Shown: positions 51,265-62,200 of the stretch, piece after piece
Numbering within the stretch: the stretch's first letter is position 1
Layout: each line of letters opens with the position of its first letter
Source: Podospora bellae-mahoneyi
Lineage: Eukaryota; Ascomycota; Sordariomycetes; Sordariales; Podosporaceae
Direction of reading: 5' to 3'
Length of the DNA stretch: 64,000 bases
NCBI RefSeq assembly: GCF_035222275.1
Contig: NW_026946359.1
Coordinates: 124,001 to 188,000 of the forward strand
Program-made: the position numbers and the translations under genes
Notes under the pieces: model-generated
Seen by the model: the letters and a program-made list of their open reading frames with translations, nothing else
The model's database searches: none
Told to the model about the DNA's origin: nothing

Positions 51265-54200
51265 GATGTCTGTTGCTTGAAGTGTAAATGGCGCCGGATG
51301 CTGGGATGAAAGGTAGTGTTATGGAGGTTTTTTGTGGAGGAACTTGGGTTGTCGTGGGTACATTGAGGGTCAGGTCATGTATCTATGGTCTGCCGGTCTG
51401 ATCCAACGTCCGATGCTTGTCGAGCAGTTCTTATGGCTGTTAGGGGAAGGGGAGATCGGGATGGGATGGTAGAATTTGGATGGTTCGAAGAAACACAAGG
51501 TTGACTTTGGTCTGTTATCAGTTTGGCGTGGACCAAGTGGGGGCTGGCTTCTTTAAGCGGTCGTGGATCGGTGCCCTTTTGGTGCCATCGGAGGAACGAA
51601 GTTTGGGCTGAGTCTGGACGGGCTGGTATCACCCGTGGCCGGGACGATCCCAGAGGCCCAACCGCACGGTACGGGGTGTAGGGGTGTCTTACAGGTTGTC
51701 AGCCCTCCGTAGGCCCCCTTCGCTTTTCCGCTGCAATGTCGTACCGAGTTGTCTTTGGACCAAGAAGTCGGGTTCTGGCTAAGAAAAACCGCCAAGGAAC
51801 CGCCAAGGGCGTGGTGTTACTTGGCATACGGCAGTCAGAGGGAGCGAGTGATGCCGGGGGTTTGGATGCGAAGATGTTTGCGGGGAAAGAAGCTGGGGAA
51901 GCTTCCGTCCATTTTCTGGACTCTGGCAGCCTGCGCTACCAGCCGACGGGGCGCCAGCCAGCCCACAGCGGACTGTTTCTCAACCGACAATCAGTCCGAT
52001 TGTTCTGTCTGTGTAGTGAAGAGCAATCGTGCCATCAGCATTCTTCTTTTATGCGAAAGATCAGCGAGCAACTCGGACTGGTCAGGTATGGCCCCGACAC
52101 TTGGGCCAGCAAACTGCCATGCCATGTTTCGTGTCCCTCCGGCTCGGTGGTTTGCATTCCAACAGCATCTTGGCGTTGTCGATCCTTTTCCTCCTGAAGG
52201 AGAGCTGACTTGTAAGATGGCCATGTGCTAGTTGTTGCCAGTTTTGGTGCCCTTTCAAGGCACATCACTGCTGTCATTGACACTGTCCGGAAACGGCCGC
52301 CTTTCCCAGTCGACATCATCTTCAACCAGTCGGAAGCCAGAATGTGCTTTGCCAAGACATGCCCCTGTCATATGTTCGATGTTGTTTGGAACAACAACTG
52401 TTCTAGGCCCAGACCTTATCTTGGATACATCACCCTACATGAGGATGTTAAGCCTCAACGGAATTGAGTGGTTGACATGCTGGTGGTGTAAGTGTTCAGT
52501 ACAGACCATGGCCCTCAACACCCTCAATTTCGGAACGGATACCCAGCCCCCTGATGGCGGCAGCAACATGCAGCCGATCTTTCCCGTCATCGCCAATCAT
52601 CTGGAAAATGTCGGAATCTCTCGATGTGATGGGTCAAAAATGCCGTGTTCGGAGCACAAGAAATGAGTTTATGCTGATCGTAGGACAACATTTGATGGTC
52701 ATGGCAAGCTCATATAGGCTGGCATTTATTGCTTCAATCAGATAGTCCAGCCAGCAACAATAGTATGGTTTTTTTTGGCGATACCTAGTTGGCTCTGAGC
52801 TCATGAACCCAGTCAAATAGGTACCTAGCACATGACCGATTGAGACACATCCCTTGCATCGGCCGGCAAGCCTTAACCAATTGGTATCCCGGGTGTCAGA
52901 TTTGTCATTTGGGTAACCTTTGTCATCCCGACAGAGTTAGTTGGATTGTTTATCTGCCGCATGTGAAGTTCGGGTCTCCAGTGATGAGAATGATGTTAGT
53001 GTCACAACAAAAGGTGAAGCATACAACTCATACACAAATCTTTGTGTGGCCTTGGGTATTGTTTACGCATAATATTCACCTGGTGTGGCACATTGCTTCA
53101 CACACACATTAAAAGTGGGTAAAAAAATATCAATCATGTTTCTCTTGAAATATCTTACCAAATTAAAATAGGGCCTAGGCTAGGTGAGGCAAAGGGCTGG
53201 GTGAATAACGTTGACGGCTGTTTATGTTTATTGCAGCTGCTATCAAACAGAGTACCATACGTGATTGTGTAGTTCAAGTGTGAGTCCGCTATCCAGCTCT
53301 TCTCACAAGGCTGTGTGAGAGGACTTTGGCCTCTTTCCAGATTAACACACTCTAGTTGCTCGCTCTTCTTGAAATCTGTATCTTCCATTAATAGTCTCAA
53401 ATTCTGTCTTGTTTCTCCTTCATATCTGAGATAATCAAGGTACCAAGAGCGGAAAAGACCTGACAAAGCCAAACCATCCACGGGGAGCAACTCAAGGCGT
53501 GTGAGTCTGTAGGTGGGTATACTCAGCAGGAATTCTGCCTATTGTAAGGGTTGACTCATGGAGCCACCCAAGTATGTCATCCGAAGTCTGTCATCCCAAG
53601 TCAAGCAATCAGCTCCCAGTCAACCAGCGGACTTCTCTGCACAGACATAATTTCCCGTTTTCCCGCCACTTCCAGCCTCCATCAGATATCCTCGTGTATT
53701 TATTCTTCGTTTAGAGAATCAGAGGTCCCTTTCTCACTCTTTTCGAACCACCTTACTTCTCTCCAATTATATCACTTCTCTCCAACAGCAAACATGGGAA
53801 TGAAACAACTTTCCGATCGCGAGTCCCGGGAGGCCCCTGCTAGTGTGAAGACCTGGTAGGTAGGCAGAGATGTGAAGCTACCTACCGTAGAGAATGATCA
53901 TTGAGCTAGCCCTTAGAATTGCTCCTTGAATTGTGAACACTGGTGGTACACGAGCGCTCAAAGCTCCCTGTATTGGAGACCTGTTTGGCATGGTCATAAT
54001 GTTCTGACAAAATTACCTTGTGCCCAGTTCTTGAAAGTTGCATTCCTTTGCTTCCATCCTGTAGTCATGCCAGCTGCTTCCGGACTTCCAGGCATCTTTC
54101 CTTTTCAAGTCTACATATTGAGAGTAATGCAGATTACCATTGTTATTTGCCCTGAGTAGTGTGTATAGCGGGATATTTGGCTCTAAAGATACCGAATTAC

Positions 54201-54800
54201 CTAGGTAAGATGGTCTCTGTGTATGAACAATGTGTTCTTACAGGCCCGCCAGTTGGTGGTATCTTGACATTCATCTTACCTCTGCAGGACCTAAGTTCTG
54301 CAAGAAAGAAAGGTCTCCTCTTTTATCCAAGACAACTTGGAAGGCAACAGTCTATTCATGTCTTCCATAAAGAGATTGAAATGGGATACAAATGGAACCT
54401 AAGATGACAAATGTATTGTGAGATGTGGTGTTTACAGTAGTGAGAATATGTTGGTAACCTGGAAGTGCAGCTGCACTTTATTTTGCTATCTAGAGATGAT
54501 GCTTTCTTACCTAGGTATACAAAAGTCTTCTTTTACCTGGATTATATTGGAGAATGAAAGCCATTGCGAGGAATATTGATAATCGCCACAAGATGGCAGT
54601 TGCTCCATTGCTACCGAGCCATCTGTTCCAAAGTCAAAAATTTGGCTTGCGGAGAGTGACACGTTCTGCCGTTTAAATCCCGGCAGAAAAGCATCCTTGG
54701 TAGCGCTGCCTACAGCACAATCGACCTACACAACAACTAAGAGGCCGTTCTAGAAATTTGGCAAAAGCTCCAACGACCGAAGCAGGAACCAACCATCGAT
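51265..54800. other. 3.5-kb gene-poor region
   Basis: Frames here lack motifs and mirror one another. A minus-strand stretch (about 53330-53510) reads LTRLELLPVDGLALSGLFRSWYLDYL, which is protein-like but isolated. A CT-rich leader with a 21-residue ORF lies at 53794. AT-rich tracts near 52740-53170 and 53880-54560 suggest decayed sequence. No gene can be supported. Confidence 0.4.
53794..53859 (+). other. Micro-ORF (21 aa) behind a canonical-looking leader
   Basis: About 200 bp of CT-rich sequence (repeated CTTCTCTCCA motifs) ends with CAAACATGG, a good fungal start context. The frame encodes MGMKQLSDRESREAPASVKT and stops after one more residue. It could be the first exon of a lost or unseen gene (GTAGGTAGG follows), or a chance ORF. 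Confidence 0.3.
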
Positions 54801-56112
54801 ATGTCTACATCAAAACCTTCGCGAATCTTTTCGCCTTCTGAGTCCTCCTTGGAGTCCTCTTCGTCTGATAATAGGCAGTCATCCGAGGAAAACCCCCTCA
54901 CTATCGCATGCCGCGATCTACTCCAGATTCATCCCGATATTAGTTCCATCCGCGTCCCCGGGCCATCGGTAACGCCGGGGCGAACCCAGCCAATCACGCG
55001 AACGCCATTGCCTTCTGCGCGCCCTCCACCATCGTTGCGTCCCCAGCCGCCCTCTGCTGGTGCCCCAGCGCGCTCCAAGTCCACCTCTGAGCAAACATCT
55101 CTGAATTTCGCCAGTCCAGCCGACCCCTGGCAAGCCCCCTGCTCTGCCAAAGTTGGGCTACTTTCCCTCTCCACGCAGCACCCTACCTGCCTCTCAACCA
55201 AACACAACCCAGAAGCAACAGCAGCAACAACATCACCCGGCCCCCGAACCCGAGGAACCTCTCATTACACCCCCATTCCCCTGCCTACCCGGCACCTTGG
55301 CCCCACCCTCCGTAATCGCCATCTTCAACAACACCCCCTCCGGACCCTCCCTCACAAACCCCATCTTCCCCATCCCCCCCTTCTCCCTCACACCAACAGT
55401 CTTCACCTCACCCCTCAGCCACTCCCAAACCCTCCTCTTCACCAACCCCGACGGCCCCCCTGGCCCCCCCCGTTTTCTCCCACCAGACAGCCTCACCCCG
55501 GAAACCGACCCGAGCACCTTCCGTGCCTGTGACTGCGTCCTCACCCTACTATGGTTATACAGCCCCCAACTAGCACTCGACTTTTTCGGCCCCGACAGCC
55601 CCAATCACGACGCCAATTTAGAGGTATTCGACGGCCGGGTGCAAGAGCACTGGGTGAAAAAGGAGACCCCGGGAGGGGGGTTGCCCCAGGTGCCGCAGTT
55701 TAGTGTTTGCAGGGTTGGTGATGAAGTTACCGTTTGTTTATACCCCGTCCTCACCCCCTCGCCCCCAAACAAAAGATTATATGGTTGTTGACTCTACAGG
55801 AAATAGATCGGCTTCAGGACTCAGTCCAGCAAGAGAATGTGTCGCTACAGGGCCAAAATCTCGCGTGATACGGGGTTATGGACTAGCATTGACGCCAAGG
55901 ACGAGGTTGTTTGTGCTGAGCGGGAGGAGAAGGAAAAAGTAGAAAGATTTGGGGCTATTGTTGGAAGGGAGTTGCTCTTGACTAGGTTTTGGTACCGGCA
56001 GCCGTATTATGAGGTTAAGATTGAGGTTGATGGGATGATGATTGCTTATACATGGAGTGCACGCTCAAGCATATCACTTCACGGCGACGAACAAACACTG
56101 GTGAACAAATAA
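54801..56112 (+). CDS. Candidate Pro/Ser-rich protein gene, internal structure uncertain
   Basis: An ATG at 54801 starts a frame encoding a Ser-rich head (SSLESSSSDNRQSSEENPLTI) and a proline-rich stretch. A change of frame between 55105 and 55250 gives the second part: PPALPKLGYFPSPR, then VIAIFNNTPSGPS, then a folded-looking region (FRACDCVLTLLWLYSPQLALDFF, VQEHWVKKE). A third block (55837-56112) reads FGAIVGRELLLTRFWYRQPYYEVKIEVDG and stops. No single set of introns was found that joins all three with good splice sites, so frameshifts or a missed intron are possible. The family is unknown. Confidence 0.4.
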
Positions 56113-56250
56113 AAATTCGACTTCGAGGTATCATATCATATACATAAAAATGGCATCGAGCCCGGCCCTTTCTCTCCCCCTTTCGGTACCGCCCGGGTGG
56201 TAATTATCTGCTTTTCACCCTTCTTACTCCTCCTTCTCCCCATCATTTAC

Positions 56251-57348
56251 TTAGAGACGGTAAAATCTCTGCCCGTTTCTCATCGACCTCTTTCCAATGC
56301 GGCCTCTGCCATTGTCAGAGTCGCTGTCAGAGTCCTCGCCATCAGTGTCAGAGTCGATGCCGTCAGTGTCGGAGTCGGTGTCGGTGTCATTGCCGTTGTT
56401 CTTTCCCTTTCCCTTTCCCTTGCCCTTACCCTTGCCCTCGGGTGCCTGACGCGCAAGAACAACAGCAGCATTACCCTTGCCCTTGCCCTTGCCAACTTGA
56501 AGCTGTTGGGCACCGGCACCAACGAGTCTGAGAAGGTCATTGATAGCACCATTAGCATTGCCCTTGCCCTTGCCCTGAACCTGACCAACAAGTAAGCCCA
56601 AAAGCTGGTTGAGCTGGCCTCTGTTGACGTTTTGGCCCTGGCCCTGGAGCTGACCAGTGACAAGCTGGAGGAGCTGGTTGAGCTGAGCGTTACCGTTGCC
56701 GTTGCCGTTGCCTCTGAGGACCTGGCCGAGGAGCAGCTCCAGGATGTCATCGACGTCATCGATATCAAGCTCGTCGTCGGAGTCATCGACCCGCACGACA
56801 CGGTTGACTCTGCCGCCGCCAATCAAGTTGAGAAGTCCGCCAAGGTTCAGGTTGTTGTTGCCGGCGCCGAGGTTGAGGCCATTCCCTCCGATTCCGATGA
56901 GCCTCAAGAGATCGTTGATGTTGGCATTGCCTCCTCCAATAAGCTGGAGCAGATCCTGAAGACGGATGTTGCTGTTATTCTTGCCCTTGCCTCTGTTGTT
57001 GTTATTGTTGTTGTTCTTCTTTCCCCTTGCAGGCTCGGTGCCGTTAACGATAACAACAGGCGTGGCTGTAGCGGTTTCCTCGGTGATGGTGGAGATGATC
57101 TCCTCGATCTCCTCGGTTGCGGTAGGAGTTTCGGTTACTACCACCTCTGTCTCCTCAACAGCTGTGGTCTCGGCGACGGTCTCGGCAGCGGTCGTCTCGA
57201 CCACCGCGGTCTCGGTGACCACCACAGCCTCGGATGTGACAGTAACAACAACAGCACCATCCTGAGGAGCAGGGACAGCCTGAACTGCTTGACCGAACAA
57301 AAGAGTGGATGCCAGAACGGCGTGTCTCCAGGACAATGTGATGGCCAT
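56251..57348 (-). CDS. Secreted repeat protein with LLxLIGG and KGKG repeats, 365 aa
   Basis: ATG at 57348; signal peptide of about 25 residues (HAVLASTLLFGQAVQAVPA). A Val/Thr/Glu stalk of the form TETAVVETTAAETVAET (about 30-95) precedes an Asn-rich patch. The central region (about 125-300) contains at least seven amphipathic units built on LL-x-L-(I/V)-G: LLQLIGGGN, LLRLIGIGGN, LLNLIGGGR, LLGQVLRGN, LLQLVTGQLQ, LLGLLVGQVQ and LLRLVGAGAQ. They are separated by Asn/Gly/Gln spacers. A KGKGKGKGKG tract, an Asp/Ser-rich tail and a Kex2-like KR site (GKRSMRNGQR) follow. No family recognised. The repeated amphipathic units suggest self-assembly or a peptide precursor; that is inference. Confidence 0.78.
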   Translation of the reverse strand: MAITLSWRHAVLASTLLFGQAVQAVPAPQDGAVVVTVTSEAVVVTETAVVETTAAETVAETTAVEETEVVVTETPTATEEIEEIISTITEETATATPVVIVNGTEPARGKKNNNNNNNRGKGKNNSNIRLQDLLQLIGGGNANINDLLRLIGIGGNGLNLGAGNNNLNLGGLLNLIGGGRVNRVVRVDDSDDELDIDDVDDILELLLGQVLRGNGNGNGNAQLNQLLQLVTGQLQGQGQNVNRGQLNQLLGLLVGQVQGKGKGNANGAINDLLRLVGAGAQQLQVGKGKGKGNAAVVLARQAPEGKGKGKGKGKGKNNGNDTDTDSDTDGIDSDTDGEDSDSDSDNGRGRIGKRSMRNGQRFYRL

Positions 57349-58656
57349 TTCGTCTGATTTTGTGGCTTTGTCGTTAGGAAACAAAAAAAGGAACGTGGTC
57401 GTAAGTAATGATGCAGAATCAAAAGGATTGTCGTTAAAAGAAAGAAAAAAGGGATCAACCCTGGTGACGTTGGAAGAAAGGAGGGAAAGGGCGAAGAAAG
57501 AAAGAAACAGCAAAGTCGAGTATCGAACTGACGACCAAAAGGAGAAAAGGACTCTGGAAAAAAGGTGGGATGAACCTCCCCTTTTAAAGAGGCACAATTG
57601 GGACGAAGCGTCTGTTCTCCTACGAGACACCATCGCGTTGGATTTGACACATCCTGGCTCGATGTTACCTTGCACCTCGAACCTTCATGCTTAGTCCCAT
57701 CTCCTGTTTGGAAAAATCTCCTAGGCTCGAGCCAGGGTGCCAAAACATCGTCAACAGCGGCAGCTGGCGCGCTTCACGAACCCGGAAGTTCGTAGGTTCC
57801 CGGAAGTGCACTGGCAGTCTGAAACCCCACGTCGATCAGTCGTCTCGAACCCTGGGATGTGCCGTCCTCGCGCTAGCTTCATCAGAAGTGGTGGTTGCGG
57901 CTCTTCAGTCGCTCGAGGTTGCATTGAGCGGCAGCCATTGGGTCCTCGGTTGCCCCTGTGGGGATCGTAGCGCGCCCTTGGGGTTTGGTGCCAAGATCTT
58001 GGGAACCTGGAGAAAGTGTTTCAGCCCTCCGTCTCAGACGAAGTAGCCTGTCACTGCGATTTGGTGGACAAAAGGAGAAAGCCGCCTACACTACCTCAAC
58101 GAAGCCATTGCCGATGGTAGTACAGCAAGGTTCCTCAAGCAAGAAAAACTAATGTCGAGTTTTGAGTTTGTTGTTTCCTGCTGGCTCCATCCCCTGCGTG
58201 TTTGAAGCTTTCTTTAGACCAAGGGCCAGGCGCACCAATCAGAGACGAGGAGTTGAGCAGAAATATGTCAACACAACCATTTCATCAACCGTCGTCTGGT
58301 TTGACTTCAAGGAGGTGGGAGACAATAATAGAACCTCAGACCAGACGAAATCATGCATAGATGATCTTCTAAGCGGCCGATCAGATGGATAAGCCCTTGG
58401 TGTTGTCGGTTACTGTGTCGATGCAGACTGGCCTAGCCTTGAAACCAGAGACGGCGTATTGATCATGATCCTTGATGTTTGTCAACCATCCGCGCTGTTT
58501 ACCATGGTTGCCGACTCTCCACCTTACTGCAACCCAGCTTCCGTGCCTTGGTGACATTGGCCCGGTCCAAGCAAGTGTACATGGATCTCGCCGAGTTTGT
58601 TTTCGGGCTTGGCATGGACGCAGTGCATCCTGCGACAAAGAGAGTCCGATGCTCAA
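57349..58656. other. 1.3-kb intergenic region
   Basis: The purine-rich first 250 bp is the likely 5' leader and promoter of the repeat protein. No gene is supported beyond it. Plus-strand frames at 57598-58152 and 58162-58392 lack motifs. Confidence 0.4.
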
Positions 58657-60812
58657 TCAAGGGAGCGTAAACTTATAAAGTTGCGTACCCTGCCCTTTCT
58701 TCAACCTTCCATCTTGAAAGGCGGGGCAGTGGTCGAAGTACTCCCCATGCATTAGACCTTGGACATATGCCTCGCCAACCAGCAAATACTCACCACTCCC
58801 ATCATCTCGTGGACGTACAAGAAATGGCATATCCGCGCCGCTGATAATCACCAGCATATCCCCTGGCATGGTGTGAGCAGGTCCATATCCCATCCATCCT
58901 CCCGGCGTGACAAACGCACAGCGTTGGTAAAAAACAATGTGAGATATCTGAATAGAAAACAGCTACATCCTTTACAAAACGACTGAGCTTGTCCACGTCG
59001 CCCTCACAATTTCCAAGAAGTTCATGGGTTTTTATTCTGGTTTTCTTTGCCCTCCAGAAGTGCAGTAATAGCGATGCCTCATCGGAATACAGAGTTTGTG
59101 GGTAGTAAACCAGTTCATGTCTCACAAACTCATGTGTTGGACTGGTGCAGCTTCGGGATTCATGAGGTACAACGTCTCCTATCCTTGTCCTCCGAAGAGC
59201 CTCATTGGAAGGGCAAGGTGAATTGGTAGTCCCAGGTGCCTGCCAGAAAGCCGATTATCTCTGTCGTCCCATGCGTTCCTAGAGTGCTGCCATCTCGCGA
59301 TGAGTAACAAGTTCCCATGTCGGCACATGGTAGCCTGAGAAGCGGTTCTCTAGACATTTTTGGGCTGTAATTGGGGTTTGAACAAGTGGCAATACTTGAA
59401 GACTCCGTTTTGTGTTCGAAATTCGGTTTGATCGTCTGTTTTCCTGTCTTTTCCTGACTCTCATCAACACGTGTTGTTTGTGACTGACAACCAAAGCAGG
59501 TCCCACATGATTGAGCAACGTGAGAGAACACATTCGCGAACGCTTCAGAATCTGGTTGTCGGTTTCGGCCTGCTGGCTGTGCGCGGAAAGCATTGTCGGT
59601 TAGCTCCACTTCATGTACCGGAAAGGCCCATACACCCAGTCGTTGACGTTGGGCGACTTGGAACTCATTTGAGAGACATCCAGAGGCACAGTATATTGCT
59701 GCCCGTCGGTGGGTTATGCCTACCAACGGGGGCAGAGCTGATGGAGCACGAACCAGCCGGCGATCCAAACGTGGCAACCAACTTGGCCACGGTTGCTCAT
59801 CATCCCATTCCCGCAAACCGGCAGACCATGACAAAATATTGAGACTGCCCGATTGACCGAATGAATACTGAACAAAGGTGGCGAAGACTAACTGAACATC
59901 TGCGCTGTAGTCTACCGGAATATGAAATGTCGCTTCGGGGGGTCTGAGTCCTAGTAAGCCGTAGATCTTGTCTCTTGGATTTGACACGAGCTGTGGATTC
60001 GTTATCAGGATAAGTTCTTCCAAATCAAGGTGTCCTTCTGTTGCCTGCACTATATTCCGTAGCTGCAGGGGCCGCTCTAGCCAAAAGTTATCCATCGTTG
60101 TGTGAAAAAAGTCCAGTTAAAATCGTTGTTGGAACGCTGGATAATCGGTTTCAAAATAGCTAGACGTAAGGTGAACCCGGAGCTGGCCGAATCCAATGCA
60201 GAAGCAGTCCCAACACATGCTCGAGTTGCCTATCATCATTAACGAGGGCTTACTAGCAGGGTAAACTCCTGAAGGATCCACGTTCTCCGGAACCAGATGC
60301 AAAAAGGATGTTGGACATGCCTATTATTACATCAAAGATTGAACGTGAGGCCAAATGAATCTTCATCTGCTGTAATGAATCCGACATGTCTTTGTAACGT
60401 TGGGCAGCCGGGATAGTTGCATCTCGAACGGCCAACTCCTGTCCCAAGCCAAACTAGGACAGCTGCATGAGAGTAGATTGTTGACATGGGTGGCACCTGT
60501 GTATTCTTTTCGGCGATATTCCCCTGGTCGATGCAAATAACGTCTACCCACAGCATGAGGGGCAATCCATTGCAGAATTTGGGACGAATTATCCGCAGTG
60601 CAGCGTGGAGGGTTGCTGAGACATTGACAACATGCCTGTTGAGCCTGAGTGACGGTAACTCTCCTCCTGTTTGATCCATGCTCGAGGTAGTCACTTCTTG
60701 GTGCCAGGCGTACGACAGACAACGCGCTGAGTTCCGGAAGACGGTCGAGACTTTGTGCAAACAACTCTCCAGATATACGCTCGTGGTCCGCTCCCGGGTG
60801 AAGCTTTAGCAA
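58657..60812 (-). pseudogene. Decayed HET-domain gene (second relic)
   Basis: Minus-strand fragments in HET order. LLKLHPGADHERISGELFAQSLD precedes a frame change near 60730 and then RCLSYAWHQE, LMLWVDVICIDQGNIAEKN and AAVLVWLGTG. The middle frame 60095-59202 has LVSNPRDKIYGLLGL and long WSAGL / WPSWLPRLD blocks. The C-terminal end reads RCAFVTPGGWMGYGPAHTMPGDM, MPFLVRP and GEAYVQGLMHGE, stopping at 58657. Parts are out of frame with one another near 60330 and 59100-58930, and no splice pattern repairs all of them. It belongs to the same type as the intact HET at 4496, sharing the terminal VPFxLRP / AYVxGLMxGE module. It is no longer functional as read. Confidence 0.78.
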
Positions 60813-61117
60813 TCTGATCTCTCGTGCTCGCGCGTCAAGTGGTACTGAGGAGTATAGTAGTGTTCGCAGTCGATCGGGCGGCTTTGCTGCTCAGGGTTCG
60901 TGGTTCTGGACATCATCGGTCGCGAGGTTTTTGTCAGTGCCGAGGACCTCACTACAAGACTGAAACATACTGCGACACGCCGGTTCTGCTTGTGCGCTTT
61001 TGGTGTTATTCTGACAGATCAAGGAAGGGCAAAATTATCATGTCAAAAATCTGTATTAAAAGTTTCTGCTGTTTCCTATCCAATACCAGCTCAGACAGAC
61101 GCCATCCCATCAACCCC
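60813..61117. other. Intergenic
   Basis: 3' side of the CVNH-LysM gene and upstream of the HET relic. No gene seen. Confidence 0.45.
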
Positions 61118-62200
61118 TTACTTGAACTGTAGAGTACCGTTGGCGTTTCCTATCCGCTCATCCAGATTGAGGGAGCTGCTGACCCAGCAGCCATCACCTC
61201 TGCGAAGCTCGGCAACCAGTCTCTTGCCGCAGTCCTCAAGGCGCACATTTCTCGCCGAAGAACCAAAGTTGCCGCCAGCCTGGCCGCCCTGGCTACCACC
61301 TCCAGGAAGCTTGATCACTTGACCGGGGTGGATCAAATCGGGGTTCTGGAGGCAGTTGATCTTGGCCAGCTCTTGCCAGTTGGTACCGTGACGCTGGGCA
61401 ATGTCGCGGAGGGTGTCGCCGGGCTGAACAGTCACGCTACTGGGCTTGTTGCCGCAGCTGTTGATGTTGGCGCCGCCAGAAGTCCAGCGGAAGTTGCCGT
61501 TGCTGTTCTCGATGATCTTGTTCAGGCTGATGCTGGTGGGCTGGTAGGAGCCGTCAAGACGGCGGCACTCGCAGTGCAGCATGAACTCGCCGTGGGCGTC
61601 CAAGCGGATATCCTTGGCGGAACCGCTGAAGTTGCCGCCATGGCTAACACCGTGATCGCGAGGCTGGTTGGTGTGATGGTGTTGCTGGTGTTGCTGTGGC
61701 TGAGAAGCACGTCTTCGGTCCTCCTCCTCTCTTCTGCGTCTGTCCTCCTCGTCCCTGCGCTTGCGGTCCTCGTCATCTCTCCTCCTTCTGTCGTCATCCT
61801 CCTTCCGTCTCTTCTCGTCCTCCTCTCTCTTCCTCTTCTCCTCCTCCTCGCGGCGGATCCTGTCCTCTTCCTCCTTCTTCTTCTTCTCCTTCTCTTCGTC
61901 CTTCTTGTCCTTCCAGTCCTCAACACCGTCCTGCAGCTTGTGACCGGCAACTGCACCGGCAACAGCGCCGAGGACGGTGCTCAGCTTGCTGTGGCCGGTC
62001 TTGCCGCCAATCTTGTTACCACCGAAACCACCGGCGATACCACCACCAACGGCACCGAGGAAGCCACGCTCCTGTTGATCGCCATGTTGTTGGTTGCTGC
62101 CTTGGTAGTGCTGTTGGGTCTGTTGGGCAGCAGCGGCGTAGTAAGAGGCAGCTTCGCCCTGGACATTGCTGCCCTGGTTGTTGTTGTTGTGGTAGCTCAT
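61118..62200 (-). CDS. CVNH-LysM lectin-like protein (LysM inserted in a cyanovirin-N fold), 360 aa
   Basis: Single exon. Residues 1-45 are Gln/Asn-rich. 46-92 form a glycine-zipper segment (GFLGAVGGGIAGGFGGNKIGG; LGAVAGAVAGH). 94-165 are a highly charged Glu/Lys/Arg coiled-coil stretch. The first half of the CVNH domain is about 189-245 (GNFSGSAKDIRLDAHGEFML; HCECRR). A LysM of about 43 residues is inserted at 255-298 (VQPGDTLRDIAQRHG; NPDLIHPGQVIKLPG). The second CVNH half is 310-360 (GNFGSSARNVRLEDCGKRL; SLNLDERIGNANGTLQF). Such split CVNH with an internal LysM is the type III CVNH-LysM known from filamentous ascomycetes; CVNH binds mannose-type and LysM N-acetylglucosamine-type glycans. 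No signal peptide is present. Confidence 0.92.
   Translation of the reverse strand: MSYHNNNNQGSNVQGEAASYYAAAAQQTQQHYQGSNQQHGDQQERGFLGAVGGGIAGGFGGNKIGGKTGHSKLSTVLGAVAGAVAGHKLQDGVEDWKDKKDEEKEKKKKEEEDRIRREEEEKRKREEDEKRRKEDDDRRRRDDEDRKRRDEEDRRRREEEDRRRASQPQQHQQHHHTNQPRDHGVSHGGNFSGSAKDIRLDAHGEFMLHCECRRLDGSYQPTSISLNKIIENSNGNFRWTSGGANINSCGNKPSSVTVQPGDTLRDIAQRHGTNWQELAKINCLQNPDLIHPGQVIKLPGGGSQGGQAGGNFGSSARNVRLEDCGKRLVAELRRGDGCWVSSSLNLDERIGNANGTLQFK

Noticed and set aside
51749-52231. Overlapping plus-strand frames of about 150-160 codons
   Set aside because: No motifs, frames of similar length on both strands, and no splice pattern linking them to neighbours.
53155-53490. Minus-strand 111-codon frame with protein-like stretch
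   Set aside because: No ATG, no recognised motif and no neighbouring exon; kept only as a note in the gap description.
56632-57357. Long plus-strand frame opposite the secreted repeat protein
   Set aside because: Antisense shadow; the minus strand has the signal peptide and ordered repeats.
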